Source: Terriglobia bacterium
GTDB lineage: Bacteria; Acidobacteriota; Terriglobia; Terriglobales; Acidobacteriaceae
Assembly (NCBI GenBank): GCA_021324365.1
Contig: JAJPJE010000085.1
Span: 1-64,000, forward strand
DNA length: 64,000 nucleotides
Reading direction: 5' to 3'
Part shown: positions 51,852-60,314 of the stretch, piece by piece
Numbering within the stretch: position 1 is the stretch's first letter
Layout: the number at the start of each line of letters is the position of its first letter
The notes under the pieces: model-generated
Seen by the model: the letters and a program-made list of their open reading frames with translations, nothing else
The model's database searches: none
What the model was told of the DNA's origin: nothing
Made by a program: the position numbers and the translations under genes

Positions 51852-52588
51852 TGAATAAGCATCGGCACACTTCGCGGTTCGCTTTTCTCGTGGCTGGGTG
51901 GATATTCCTGTCGGCTTGTTTTTGCGTAGCTCAGGACTTGGGTGCAGTGACCGCCGAGATCAATGTTGTCCGGAGCGAGCAAAAGCAAGGAAAGGCATTG
52001 CCAGATAATTCTGAAGTGGTCGTATGGCTTTCTCCGCTCGATAGTTCAGTTGCTCAAAGTCGCACAAAGCCCAGCCGGCATTACCAAATGCTGCAGCGGA
52101 ATAAACACTTTAAGCCGGCGTTGCTGGTAATACCTGTGGGAACAGTTGTCGAGTTTCCAAACAAAGATCCCTGGTTTCATAATGTTTTCTCCCTCTACCA
52201 GGGCAAGAAGTTCGATCTTGGACTGTACCAGGCGGGAAGCACGCACTCGGTGCACTTCGACAGACTTGGGGCGTCCTACATCTTTTGCAACATCCACCCG
52301 CAGATGAGTGCCGTCGTTCTAGCAATCGACTCAGAGTACTACGCGATCTCTGATCCATCTGGAAAGGTAACACTCGAGGACATTCCTCCGGGACAATATC
52401 ACCTTCGCGTCTGGTACCAGGGCGCCTCGCAGAAGGCGCTGGATGCATTGCAGCGGGACATCACAGTTACTTCCGGCAGAAGAGATTTGGGCGTGTTGAA
52501 AGTGACAGCCAATCCTGCCGCCCAGGTGGCGCATAAGAACAAGTATGGACAGGATTACGATCCGGATGGCGCAACGCCTTCGTACTGA
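51851..52588 (+). CDS. Cupredoxin-domain protein (type I copper)
   Basis: The 245-residue protein has a signal peptide (about 1-28) and a plastocyanin/azurin-like domain (about 60-160). The likely copper ligands are His110 in PWFHNVF, then Cys146, His149 and Met152 in FCNIHPQM, all in the correct order. A C-terminal beta domain (about 165-220, carboxypeptidase-regulatory-like, SGKVTLEDIPPGQYHLRVWYQG) follows. It is a periplasmic electron carrier or copper-binding protein. Its ATG overlaps the porin stop by one base (TGATG), so the two are co-translated. Confidence 0.9.
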   Translation: MNKHRHTSRFAFLVAGWIFLSACFCVAQDLGAVTAEINVVRSEQKQGKALPDNSEVVVWLSPLDSSVAQSRTKPSRHYQMLQRNKHFKPALLVIPVGTVVEFPNKDPWFHNVFSLYQGKKFDLGLYQAGSTHSVHFDRLGASYIFCNIHPQMSAVVLAIDSEYYAISDPSGKVTLEDIPPGQYHLRVWYQGASQKALDALQRDITVTSGRRDLGVLKVTANPAAQVAHKNKYGQDYDPDGATPSY

Positions 52589-52689
52589 ATGTCTGGGAAA
52601 TGTCACCGAGCGGTTAAAAGATTCCTCGCAGTTCCTGAGGTTGGAAAATTTTGGTATACACAGGCCAGAGGGATGTTCGGTTGCAACAA

Positions 52690-53427
52690 ATGGATACGGT
52701 ATTAATCGTCGAAGACAGCGCCGCCATGCAGAAAGCCTTGCAACGGTTGTTTGAGGCAGATTCGCTTGCGGTGCAGTTGGCGTCAGATGGCCCTGCCGGC
52801 TTGGAGTCGTTCCGCAAACAGACGCCGACAGCTGTAGTGCTGGATCTGAAATTGCCGGGACTATCCGGTAAAGAACTTTGCCGCGAGTTCAAGGCGCTTG
52901 CGCCTACCGTGCCAATTGTTGTCTTGAGCGCTAACAGCGAAATCGAAGATAAGGTTCTACTGTTGGAACTGGGTGCAGACGACTACGTAACAAAGCCGTT
53001 CAGCCCGAAAGAATTGCTGGCGCGAGTGCGGCGGACCATGCGCCGGGGAGTAGTCGCAGCGGTGGCGGCCGTCGAAACTGGACGTAACGGAAAAGGGCAT
53101 GAGACTTTGTCGTTTGGGGATGTTCAAGTGGACTTCACGAGCATGGAAGCTACTCGCCACGGCGAACAAATCCAGATGACAGCGCAGGAGTTCAAAGTTC
53201 TGAAGTTCCTGTCTCGGTTTCCCGGGCACGTAATCTCACGAGACGACCTGTTGAATGAAGTGTGGGGTTATCACAACTATCCCTCCACTCGTACTGTTGA
53301 TAATCACATTCTCCGGTTACGGCAGAAACTCGAGCCTGACCCAGGCAGTCCACGATATTTTTTAACGGTGCACGGTGCCGGCTACAAGTTTGTTCCTGAC
53401 GGAGCCACGCCGCGACCCAGCGCATAG
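52690..53427 (+). CDS. OmpR/PhoB-family response regulator
   Basis: From the ATG at 52690 (MDTVLIVEDSAAM) the 245-residue protein has a receiver domain with the phosphoacceptor Asp52 in VLDLKLPG, a Ser/Thr switch in VLSANS and Lys in VTKPFSPKE. A winged-helix DNA-binding domain (about 145-240) follows, with LTAQEF-like MTAQEFKVLKFL and TRTVDNHILRLRQKLE. A TTG at 52681 is an alternative start closer to an AGAGGGA ribosome binding site. It lies 101 bp after the cupredoxin gene and 17 bp before its kinase. Confidence 0.93.
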   Translation: MDTVLIVEDSAAMQKALQRLFEADSLAVQLASDGPAGLESFRKQTPTAVVLDLKLPGLSGKELCREFKALAPTVPIVVLSANSEIEDKVLLLELGADDYVTKPFSPKELLARVRRTMRRGVVAAVAAVETGRNGKGHETLSFGDVQVDFTSMEATRHGEQIQMTAQEFKVLKFLSRFPGHVISRDDLLNEVWGYHNYPSTRTVDNHILRLRQKLEPDPGSPRYFLTVHGAGYKFVPDGATPRPSA

Positions 53428-53444
53428 TTGCGCCCGGCGGCTTG

Positions 53445-55205
53445 ATGATACGGCTTCGTCTGCGAACACAACTGTTAGGAGCCACGCTCCTGGTTACCTC
53501 GGTTCTGATCGGAGCAATCCTGCTAATCCTGCGGTATACGGTTCGCTCCGAGATCAGCCAGCAACTCACGGAAGGAATCAGCGCTTCGGTTCGTGCCTTC
53601 GAAGCCACGCAGAAGCAGCGCGATCTGCAACTCTCGCGCAACACGGCAATGCTGGCCGAATTGCCGACTCTGAAGGCACTCATGACAACGGAGCATGCGC
53701 TGACCATCCAGGATGGTTCCACATCGTTTTGGAAACTGGCGGGAAGCGATCTGTTTGCGCTCGCTGGATCCGATTCGCACATCAAGGCGGTTCATCTTAC
53801 AAAAGGTGCATGGACAATCGCAGATGTAGAACGGCACTTCCAGGCATCTCTCAGCCATGGAGATGAACTGAGCTGGTGGTACGACGATGGCCACCTCTAC
53901 CGGGTGTGTTTGCGCCCTATCGTTGCCGGCCAGGGAGATCAGGAACTCGGCATGCTTGCATTGGGATATGAAGTCAGTAACGCGGTAGCCGCCGAGATCG
54001 GCAATCTATCCCGAAGCGAGATAGCGCTCGCAACCGGAGGCACCGTGATTGCCAGTACACTCCCTGATCAGCAAGAGCGCGCCTTCAAAAGCCAGCTTCG
54101 ACGTGATCCGAATGGTGACGCAGGGGCCAGTTGGAAGCTGCCGCTAGACTCAGGGGTTTACCAGGTCGCTTCCGTTCCCTTAGAAGCTAATCTCCCGCTG
54201 CCCGTTCGCTGTTACGTGCTAATGCCCTTGCGGGCAAGCGAGGCATTTCTTCAGCACCTCAATCGCATTCTGCTGGCTCTGGGACTGGGAGCAGTGCTGC
54301 TGAGCGGATTGATGCTGCTATACATTTCGCAAAATGTTACTCGTCCCCTCGAGAATCTCGTGAAAGCAGTGCGTGCCTTAGCCGGTGGTGATTATGCGTA
54401 CTCAGTGTCATCGAAAGGCTCATTGGAAGTGGACCAACTCAGTGAAGCGTTCGCGATAATGCGCCAGCAGTTGCTGCAGTCGCAGCAACACCGCATCCAG
54501 GCTGAGCGAATGGCGGCGTTAAGCCGCACTGCGAGTTCTATTTCACATGACCTGCGCCACTACCTGGCCGCGCTACTGGCGAATGCGGAATTTCTGTATG
54601 AGGCAGAATCATTACATCTGGATAAGGAGGATGTGTACCGCGAAATCAAAATCGCTTCCGATCAGATGACTGAACTGATTGATTCCTTCCGTGAACTTGC
54701 GAATGATAGGGCTGCAATCATGCCAGTCCCGGCAAATCTGGAAGAGACGATCAGGCGGGCGATCGAGGCGGTGAAATCGCGCCATCCATTTCGCGACCGC
54801 ACCATTCAGATTGTCGCTCACGGAGCCATGAGCGGTGAATTCGACGCGCGCAAACTGGAACGCGTCTTCTTCAACCTGGTGCTGAACGCGTGTGAAGCGA
54901 CAACAACTTTTGGGAAGGTAGCGGTAGAGATTGGCTCCGATGAGAAGCAATTCCAAGTACGGGTTTCTGACAATGGCCCGGGCATCCCAGTTGCCATCCG
55001 AGAGACGCTTTTCGAGCCGTTTGTAAGTGCGGAGAAGGCGAACGGTACAGGACTGGGACTCGCGATCGTCAGCAAGATCATCCACGATCACGATGGCGAA
55101 GTAAGGGTCGAAAAGACATCAGATTCCGGCACCGTGATCCTGATCACACTGCCCAGGGTACGTCCGAGAAGTTCGGTGGAAGGTGTTGCGCCTGCGCTGG
55201 CGTGA
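53445..55205 (+). CDS. Membrane sensor histidine kinase
   Basis: The 586-residue protein has two membrane segments (about 11-31 and 273-296) flanking a periplasmic sensor domain of about 240 residues. A HAMP linker (about 297-350) follows, then an H-box with His368 in SISHDLRHYLAALL and an HATPase domain with NLVLNACEA, DNGPGIP and GTGLGLAIV. It should phosphorylate the adjacent regulator. The periplasmic domain is of the double-CACHE-like size, so a small-molecule ligand is plausible. ATG at 53445 follows GGCGG; an in-frame TTG precedes it. Confidence 0.93.
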   Translation: MIRLRLRTQLLGATLLVTSVLIGAILLILRYTVRSEISQQLTEGISASVRAFEATQKQRDLQLSRNTAMLAELPTLKALMTTEHALTIQDGSTSFWKLAGSDLFALAGSDSHIKAVHLTKGAWTIADVERHFQASLSHGDELSWWYDDGHLYRVCLRPIVAGQGDQELGMLALGYEVSNAVAAEIGNLSRSEIALATGGTVIASTLPDQQERAFKSQLRRDPNGDAGASWKLPLDSGVYQVASVPLEANLPLPVRCYVLMPLRASEAFLQHLNRILLALGLGAVLLSGLMLLYISQNVTRPLENLVKAVRALAGGDYAYSVSSKGSLEVDQLSEAFAIMRQQLLQSQQHRIQAERMAALSRTASSISHDLRHYLAALLANAEFLYEAESLHLDKEDVYREIKIASDQMTELIDSFRELANDRAAIMPVPANLEETIRRAIEAVKSRHPFRDRTIQIVAHGAMSGEFDARKLERVFFNLVLNACEATTTFGKVAVEIGSDEKQFQVRVSDNGPGIPVAIRETLFEPFVSAEKANGTGLGLAIVSKIIHDHDGEVRVEKTSDSGTVILITLPRVRPRSSVEGVAPALA

Positions 55206-55412
55206 TCGCGTGAAATCCCGGGGACTTGCGATCCGGCGCAAAGGACGAGTGACCGTTTCGTTGAATCCCCGGTTCTCCCGCTTTGTCAGGCATCTTCTCA
55301 CTAAGAAAATCGGGGGTTGTCACGACGGTGTAATGTTTTCGGTCAGCAGCCGCGGGCCCGTGCCTAATCTAGTAGGTGTTGTTGCGTAGCCAACATGTTT
55401 TATTTCTTGCGG

Positions 55413-56162
55413 TCAGCTCTTTGCAGCTGTTTTCAACAGTTCAGTGAGCGCTTTAGCCTGCGCAGGGCCAGCATCGGTGATCACGATGTAGCGAAGCCCA
55501 TTGGATGCCCAACTTTTCGTCGTGAAAGAAGCTTCTTCTGTTCCGACTGCCCCCACTGCTGAAATTGAAGGCGTGTTGCGCAGCACAAATACGGAGAGGT
55601 AGTGATTCCGGTATTTGAAGACCAAGAGTGCGGCAGGCTCGTGTTGCAGATAAACGACGCGCCCGCCAACCAGACTAAACTCTGATCCGTTGAGATCCGG
55701 CAGATTGAAGGTGAATGGAATCTTACCTTGGAACCAGGGTTTCACTGTATGACGGTCGGTCGAGACGACATCGACCGGTGAAGAGGCAGCAAGATTGGAC
55801 ACGTGAATGTCCGCAATTTCGGCCAGCAAACGCTGCCGCTCTAATCGTTGCTTCATCATGATTGCGGAAACGGCAAACACGGTCAGCATGGCTGCAACGA
55901 CGATCAGAGCAGGAATCCAATTGCGTCTTGTTGCAACTTTTTTGCCGGAGATCTGACTCTGTATTCGATCGCGAAATTCAGTGGAAGGCGCAAAACGGTG
56001 TCCGGCGATCTGCACAGCCTGCTTTACCTTGAAGCGGTCAAGAGCTTCGAGTGAGCAGCGTGGACATGTTTTGACATGCTCATCAAACGCCGTCTGCTCT
56101 TTGGCGGCAAGTTCCGCGTCCACATATTGATCAATCTTCTCCATCCACGTTTCGCACACCAT
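55413..56162 (-). CDS. Anti-sigma factor with HxxxCxxC zinc-binding domain
   Basis: The 249-residue protein has an N-terminal anti-sigma domain (HVKTCPRC, about 29-36), one membrane segment (about 83-102), and a periplasmic C-terminal domain of about 140 residues. It resembles the RskA/RseA layout and sits 2 bp after the sigma gene, an arrangement typical of a regulatory pair. Confidence 0.9.
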   Translation of the reverse strand: MVCETWMEKIDQYVDAELAAKEQTAFDEHVKTCPRCSLEALDRFKVKQAVQIAGHRFAPSTEFRDRIQSQISGKKVATRRNWIPALIVVAAMLTVFAVSAIMMKQRLERQRLLAEIADIHVSNLAASSPVDVVSTDRHTVKPWFQGKIPFTFNLPDLNGSEFSLVGGRVVYLQHEPAALLVFKYRNHYLSVFVLRNTPSISAVGAVGTEEASFTTKSWASNGLRYIVITDAGPAQAKALTELLKTAAKS

Positions 56163-56164
56163 GT

Positions 56165-56713
56165 TTACCGTCCTGTCACTCGTGTTCTGCTCTCGCCTGC
56201 TAAGTACTGCCGTGCCGATTGCCGCGCACGCGATAGCCGAGACATTACCGTCCCGACCGGAATTCCCAGTGTATCGGCAGCTTCGCGATACGAGAGCTCC
56301 TCGACGTCACAGAGGAGCAGGACCTCCCTAAGCGGAACCGACAATTGCTCGATAGCGCGCTGCAACTCCGCAATATCGATCTGACTCAACAGAACCGATT
56401 CGGGCGTATCTCGAATAATCACTGCATTATCGAGTTCCTGTTCTTCGATGGATACCAATGCGGCGGCCTTCAATCCAGTTCGGGACGTATAGAACGTATT
56501 GCGAAGAATTCGGAAGATCCACGCGCGGAAGTTTGTCCCGAGCTGGAATGACGAGAAGCCTTTTAAGGCCTTGGCGCAAGTCTCCTGGACGAGGTCCTCC
56601 GCCTCCGTGCGGTCCTGGGTTAGCCAGTGCGCAAAGTTAAAGAGGGAATCGAAGAGCGGCATCAGCAACCCTTCGAAAATCTCGGAGTTATGTTGGGCTC
56701 TCACGAGTGCCAA
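56165..56713 (-). CDS. ECF RNA polymerase sigma factor
   Basis: The 182-residue protein contains sigma region 2 (about 15-80, LFNFAHWLTQDRTEAEDLVQETCAKAL, NFRAWIFRILRNTF) and region 4 (about 120-175, LREVLLLCDVEELSYREAADTLGIPVGTVMSRLSRARQSAR). The start is a TTG at 56713; the GTG at 56704 is also possible and neither has a good ribosome binding site. It is paired with the downstream anti-sigma factor. Confidence 0.92.
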   Translation of the reverse strand: MALVRAQHNSEIFEGLLMPLFDSLFNFAHWLTQDRTEAEDLVQETCAKALKGFSSFQLGTNFRAWIFRILRNTFYTSRTGLKAAALVSIEEQELDNAVIIRDTPESVLLSQIDIAELQRAIEQLSVPLREVLLLCDVEELSYREAADTLGIPVGTVMSRLSRARQSARQYLAGESRTRVTGR

Positions 56714-56773
56714 CTAGAATAACTCGGAGACCGCTGGTTTATTCCCTCGCTCCCGATAACTTAGTAAGAGACC

Positions 56774-58216
56774 TCAAAAGTGCACGACTTCTGTTTGTCC
56801 AATAGGATTCTGGATCGTGGTCTTCGATGCTTCGGTCAATTGTCCGGTCGTAGCATCTCGATCATAGGCTGTGATGACAGAGGTGGTCGCGCCGCTCTCG
56901 ACATTGATGAGGTAAAGAAAGTTTCCATCGACCGTAAGCCACGTTGCCATTTGTTCATTAGGCAGCGTGAGGTCCTGGACCTGGGCGAGCGCACCCGTCG
57001 AAGCGTCGAACGAGAATACTTGCAACTCCTCCGCTTGCGGCTGCTCCTGCTGATTGCTTAGAACGTATAGGAACTTGCCACTTGAGTCGAAGGAAATGAA
57101 CGCCAGCTCTTGCGTTCCAGTTGAAAAGGGGGAGCCAGGGACGTCCTTCAGGCTGCCATCGCTCTGGATTGCATAAACACCGAGTTCATTGTTGGTTTGA
57201 CCGGTGCTTACAACAACATACTTTCCTGACGGATCGATTTTGAGATCGCCTGGAAGTCCTGCCGCGGGCAGCGTGAGTACCGAGCGATTATCGGTAACTG
57301 ATCCGTCGGCACCCACATTCAGCAAGTGAATTTCAGGCTCCTGGAATCCAACTTTTGGGTTGCCATTCTGGATGGCTGCATAAGCGTAAGGCCCATTCGG
57401 CATGAAGTCGAAGGCCCATACCGAATCGGTCGAAGGGGCGGTTTCTTTGATCACGGATGGCGTACCATTACCGTTTAGAGCATAGGAGATGATTGTGAAT
57501 TGAAACACGGCATACATCACCTTGCCCGATGGATTCACCAGCAGCCGCCGCATTTCCGAATCGCCACTTAATTTCGTGCCCGCATCGGCGGTCCCGACTT
57601 GTATTAATGATCCAGAGGTTGGGTCAGCTTTGTACTGAATCAGTTGTGTCGGGACTGCAATGCCTGGCTGATTCGCCATGTACACATATCCATTCGTCGC
57701 GGCCAACGCCGACATCGCGCCTGTGCCTTTCTGGAGAAACGGTGAGCCGGGTACCGATGACAGTGTGCCCGTCGAATCCTGCGAGTATCCGACGATACCG
57801 CCGCCGTTTGAGTAGACGGCCGAATACACGTAGGTAGTGCCTGTCGAGCCGCTGGAAGTGCCGCCGCCACCGGAGCCACTACCTCCTCCACTGCCAGACC
57901 CGCCGCCACTCATACCACCAGAGCCGCTACCGCCTGTGCCACCGCCAGTGCCTCCGGAGCCACCAGAACTGGTCCCGCTTGTACCTCCGGATGTTGTCCC
58001 ACTCGTGCCACCCGAGGTCGTGCCGCTGGTGCCCCCGGAAGTAGATCCGCCAGGGCCCCCGGAGGCCGTGCCCCCAGATCCATTGCCGCCGGAATTGCTG
58101 GTCCCTGCAGAATTACTTGAAGAAGAGGTCGTTCCTCCGCAACCCGCGAGAGCGATCAGAAGCAGAGCGGAAAAGAGAAGAGACACGATACTTAGCGGCT
58201 TTGCTGCGGATTCCAT
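56774..58216 (-). CDS. Lipoprotein with Gly/Ser/Thr low-complexity linker and 6-phosphogluconolactonase-like propeller
   Basis: The 480-residue protein begins with a lipoprotein signal (lipobox LAGC, Cys26). Residues about 27-125 are almost only Gly, Ser and Thr, built from repeats like TSGGTSGT. The rest is a seven-bladed propeller of the lactonase/YVTN type with repeated segments such as PSGKVMYAVFQ, PNGPYAYAAIQN, PSGKYVVVSTGQ and SSGKFLYVLSNQ. The linker would hold the propeller away from the membrane. A lactonase activity is not proven; such propellers in Acidobacteriota are often of unknown function. Confidence 0.87.
   Translation of the reverse strand: MESAAKPLSIVSLLFSALLLIALAGCGGTTSSSSNSAGTSNSGGNGSGGTASGGPGGSTSGGTSGTTSGGTSGTTSGGTSGTSSGGSGGTGGGTGGSGSGGMSGGGSGSGGGSGSGGGGTSSGSTGTTYVYSAVYSNGGGIVGYSQDSTGTLSSVPGSPFLQKGTGAMSALAATNGYVYMANQPGIAVPTQLIQYKADPTSGSLIQVGTADAGTKLSGDSEMRRLLVNPSGKVMYAVFQFTIISYALNGNGTPSVIKETAPSTDSVWAFDFMPNGPYAYAAIQNGNPKVGFQEPEIHLLNVGADGSVTDNRSVLTLPAAGLPGDLKIDPSGKYVVVSTGQTNNELGVYAIQSDGSLKDVPGSPFSTGTQELAFISFDSSGKFLYVLSNQQEQPQAEELQVFSFDASTGALAQVQDLTLPNEQMATWLTVDGNFLYLINVESGATTSVITAYDRDATTGQLTEASKTTIQNPIGQTEVVHF
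57843..58130. repeat. Gly/Ser/Thr-coding low-complexity tract
   Basis: A GC-rich tract of GGT/GGC/TCC-type codons codes for the linker of the propeller lipoprotein, including several perfect or near-perfect repeats of the ACCAGCGGCACG type (plus strand CGTGCCGCTGGT-like). Slippage is likely. The complementary strand is open in one frame, but only as a shadow with proline-rich sequence. Confidence 0.7.
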
Positions 58217-58481
58217 GTTTCACCTGACTGAACTGAAACCTTGGATGGAGAACCAGCAGTTTTGTTTGCTCATCTAAGGTGACAAGGTCCAGCGGTGACG
58301 CTAGTTGCTGAGGCGGGGTCAAGGAATTGGAGCGAAGGAAGTCAGACGAATGGACGTCCGGAGTGGCTGGATTCGGAGGCTGGAAAAGACAGAGTATCCG
58401 CGAGCAAACAGGCTCACTTGCATTTTCCTGAACAGATCAGAAACAATACAGCCGCATCGGAACAGCGTGTAAAGCAATGCT

Positions 58482-60314
58482 GTGAGCAACGAAGTCTCAG
58501 GTTCTGACTTGTCCTTTTCTCGACGCAGATTTCTTCAATCCCTCAGCCGGACCGCAATCGTTCTATCCTTCGATAGCGTCCTTTCCGGTGCCGGGTTTTC
58601 GCGAAGGTTATTCGCGCAAACGGCGGAAAAATCTCAACCTGAGAGAGAAGATCTTGGTGTGCAGTTCATCGATGTCGCAAGAGAATCCGGGCTGAACGCG
58701 AAAACCATTTTCGGCGGCGAGCACAAGAACAAATACCTGCTGGAAACGACCGGGTGTGGTATCGCCTTTTATGATTACGACAATGACGGGTGGCTCGACA
58801 TTTTCGTTGTCAATGGCACGCGGCTCGAAGGTTTTCCCAAAGGGCAGGAGCCGATCTGCCATTTATACAAGAACAACCGCGATGGCACCTTCACTGACGT
58901 TACCTTAAAAGCAGGCGTGGGGAGAAGCGGTTGGGGACAGGGCTGCTGCATTGGCGATTACGATAACGACGGCTGGGACGATCTGTTCGTTACGTACTAT
59001 GGTCAGAATATTTTGTGGCACAACAATGGCGATGGCACATTTACCGACGCCACGATAAAAGCGGGTCTAATGCAGGATCGCCTTCGCTGGAATTCCGGGT
59101 GTGCATTTGTCGATTACGACCGCGATGGACGCCTGGATTTATTTGTCGCGAACTACATTGATCTTGATCTGAAGACAGCGCCCGTGCCGGAATCCGGTCC
59201 CTGTCTTTACAAAGCGGTGATGGTGGCTTGCGGACCTCCAGGGCTCCCGGGCAGCAAAAACATTCTCTACCACAACAACGGAAATGGAACGTTCACCGAC
59301 GTCTCCGGGGCGGCAGGGATTACGAAGACGGACGGCACATATGGACTGGGCGTCCTCACAGCGGATTTCGACAACGATGGCTGGACAGATATCTACGTGG
59401 CCGACGATTCCATGCCGAGCATCCTCTATCACAACCGCAAGAACGGCACCTTCGTTGATATTTCCGTCGACGCGGGTTGCGCGCTTTCAGCAGATGGAAA
59501 GCCGCAGGCCGGTATGGGCGTTTCTGCCGCCGATTACGATGGCGACGGCAACATCGATATTCTGAAGACGAATTTCGCGGGCGACACTCCGTCACTCTAT
59601 CGGAATCTCGGCAACAATACGTTCGAAGATGCAACATTCGAAGCGGGACTTGGCGCCAACACCCGTTTTCTAGGATGGGGCGCTGGTTTCATTGACTTTG
59701 ATAACGACTCGTGGCCCGACATTTTACTTTGCAATGGACATGTCTACCCGGAAGTGGAGAAACTCGAGACCGAAGCGGGCTACGCGCAGCGCAAGGTCCT
59801 CTACAAGAATCTGCGCAATGGCCACTTCGAAGATGTGTCGATGTTAGGCGGCCCTGGGATTACGGATACAGCGCCTGATCGCGGTGCTGCCTTCGGAGAC
59901 TTCGATAATGACGGCGACATTGACGTAGTAGCTAATTGCACGAACGCGATCCCCCAATTACTGCGTTGCGACTCGCGCACCGGGAATAACTGGATCAAGG
60001 TGAAGTGTGTTGGGACCAAGTCGAATCGCAGCGCGATAGGAACGAGGCTGCGCTGTTTGATCAAAGGACCGGATGGTAAGTCTCACCAACAGATCGACGA
60101 AGTCCGCAGTGGTGGAAGTTATTATTCACAAAACGATCTCCGTGTTCACTTCGGGCTGGGTAAAAGCGACAAAGTTGATCTGCTGGAGGTTCGCTGGCCG
60201 ACCGGCGTGACGGAGAGCTTCAAGGATCTGCCGGTGAATAAGCTGTTCAGGATCGAGGAGGGTAAGGGTACCGTCACTGCGACGGAACTGCAACCGGCGA
60301 AGCGGAAAGGCTAG
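58482..60314 (+). CDS. Tat-exported CRTAC1-like protein (FG-GAP repeats, ASPIC/UnbV C-terminus)
   Basis: The 610-residue protein starts with a GTG and carries a twin-arginine signal (FSRRRFLQSLSRTA, about 12-25). FG-GAP/VCBS blades with the calcium motifs DYDNDGWLD, DYDNDGWDD, DYDRDGRLD, DFDNDGWTD and DYDGDGNID run from about 90 to 480. The ASPIC/UnbV domain (about 500-580) has NNWIKVKCVGTKSNRSAIGTRLRC and EVRSGGSYYSQNDLRVHFGLG. Members of this group are extracellular calcium-binding beta-propeller proteins of mostly unknown role. Its last 41 bp overlap the 3' end of the next, convergent gene. Confidence 0.92.
   Translation: MSNEVSGSDLSFSRRRFLQSLSRTAIVLSFDSVLSGAGFSRRLFAQTAEKSQPEREDLGVQFIDVARESGLNAKTIFGGEHKNKYLLETTGCGIAFYDYDNDGWLDIFVVNGTRLEGFPKGQEPICHLYKNNRDGTFTDVTLKAGVGRSGWGQGCCIGDYDNDGWDDLFVTYYGQNILWHNNGDGTFTDATIKAGLMQDRLRWNSGCAFVDYDRDGRLDLFVANYIDLDLKTAPVPESGPCLYKAVMVACGPPGLPGSKNILYHNNGNGTFTDVSGAAGITKTDGTYGLGVLTADFDNDGWTDIYVADDSMPSILYHNRKNGTFVDISVDAGCALSADGKPQAGMGVSAADYDGDGNIDILKTNFAGDTPSLYRNLGNNTFEDATFEAGLGANTRFLGWGAGFIDFDNDSWPDILLCNGHVYPEVEKLETEAGYAQRKVLYKNLRNGHFEDVSMLGGPGITDTAPDRGAAFGDFDNDGDIDVVANCTNAIPQLLRCDSRTGNNWIKVKCVGTKSNRSAIGTRLRCLIKGPDGKSHQQIDEVRSGGSYYSQNDLRVHFGLGKSDKVDLLEVRWPTGVTESFKDLPVNKLFRIEEGKGTVTATELQPAKRKG

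Noticed and set aside
57837-58277. Proline-rich 146-codon plus-strand frame opposite the lipoprotein linker
   Set aside because: It is the mirror of Gly/Ser/Thr repeat codons (GGN read as CCN) with no ribosome binding site or conserved feature.
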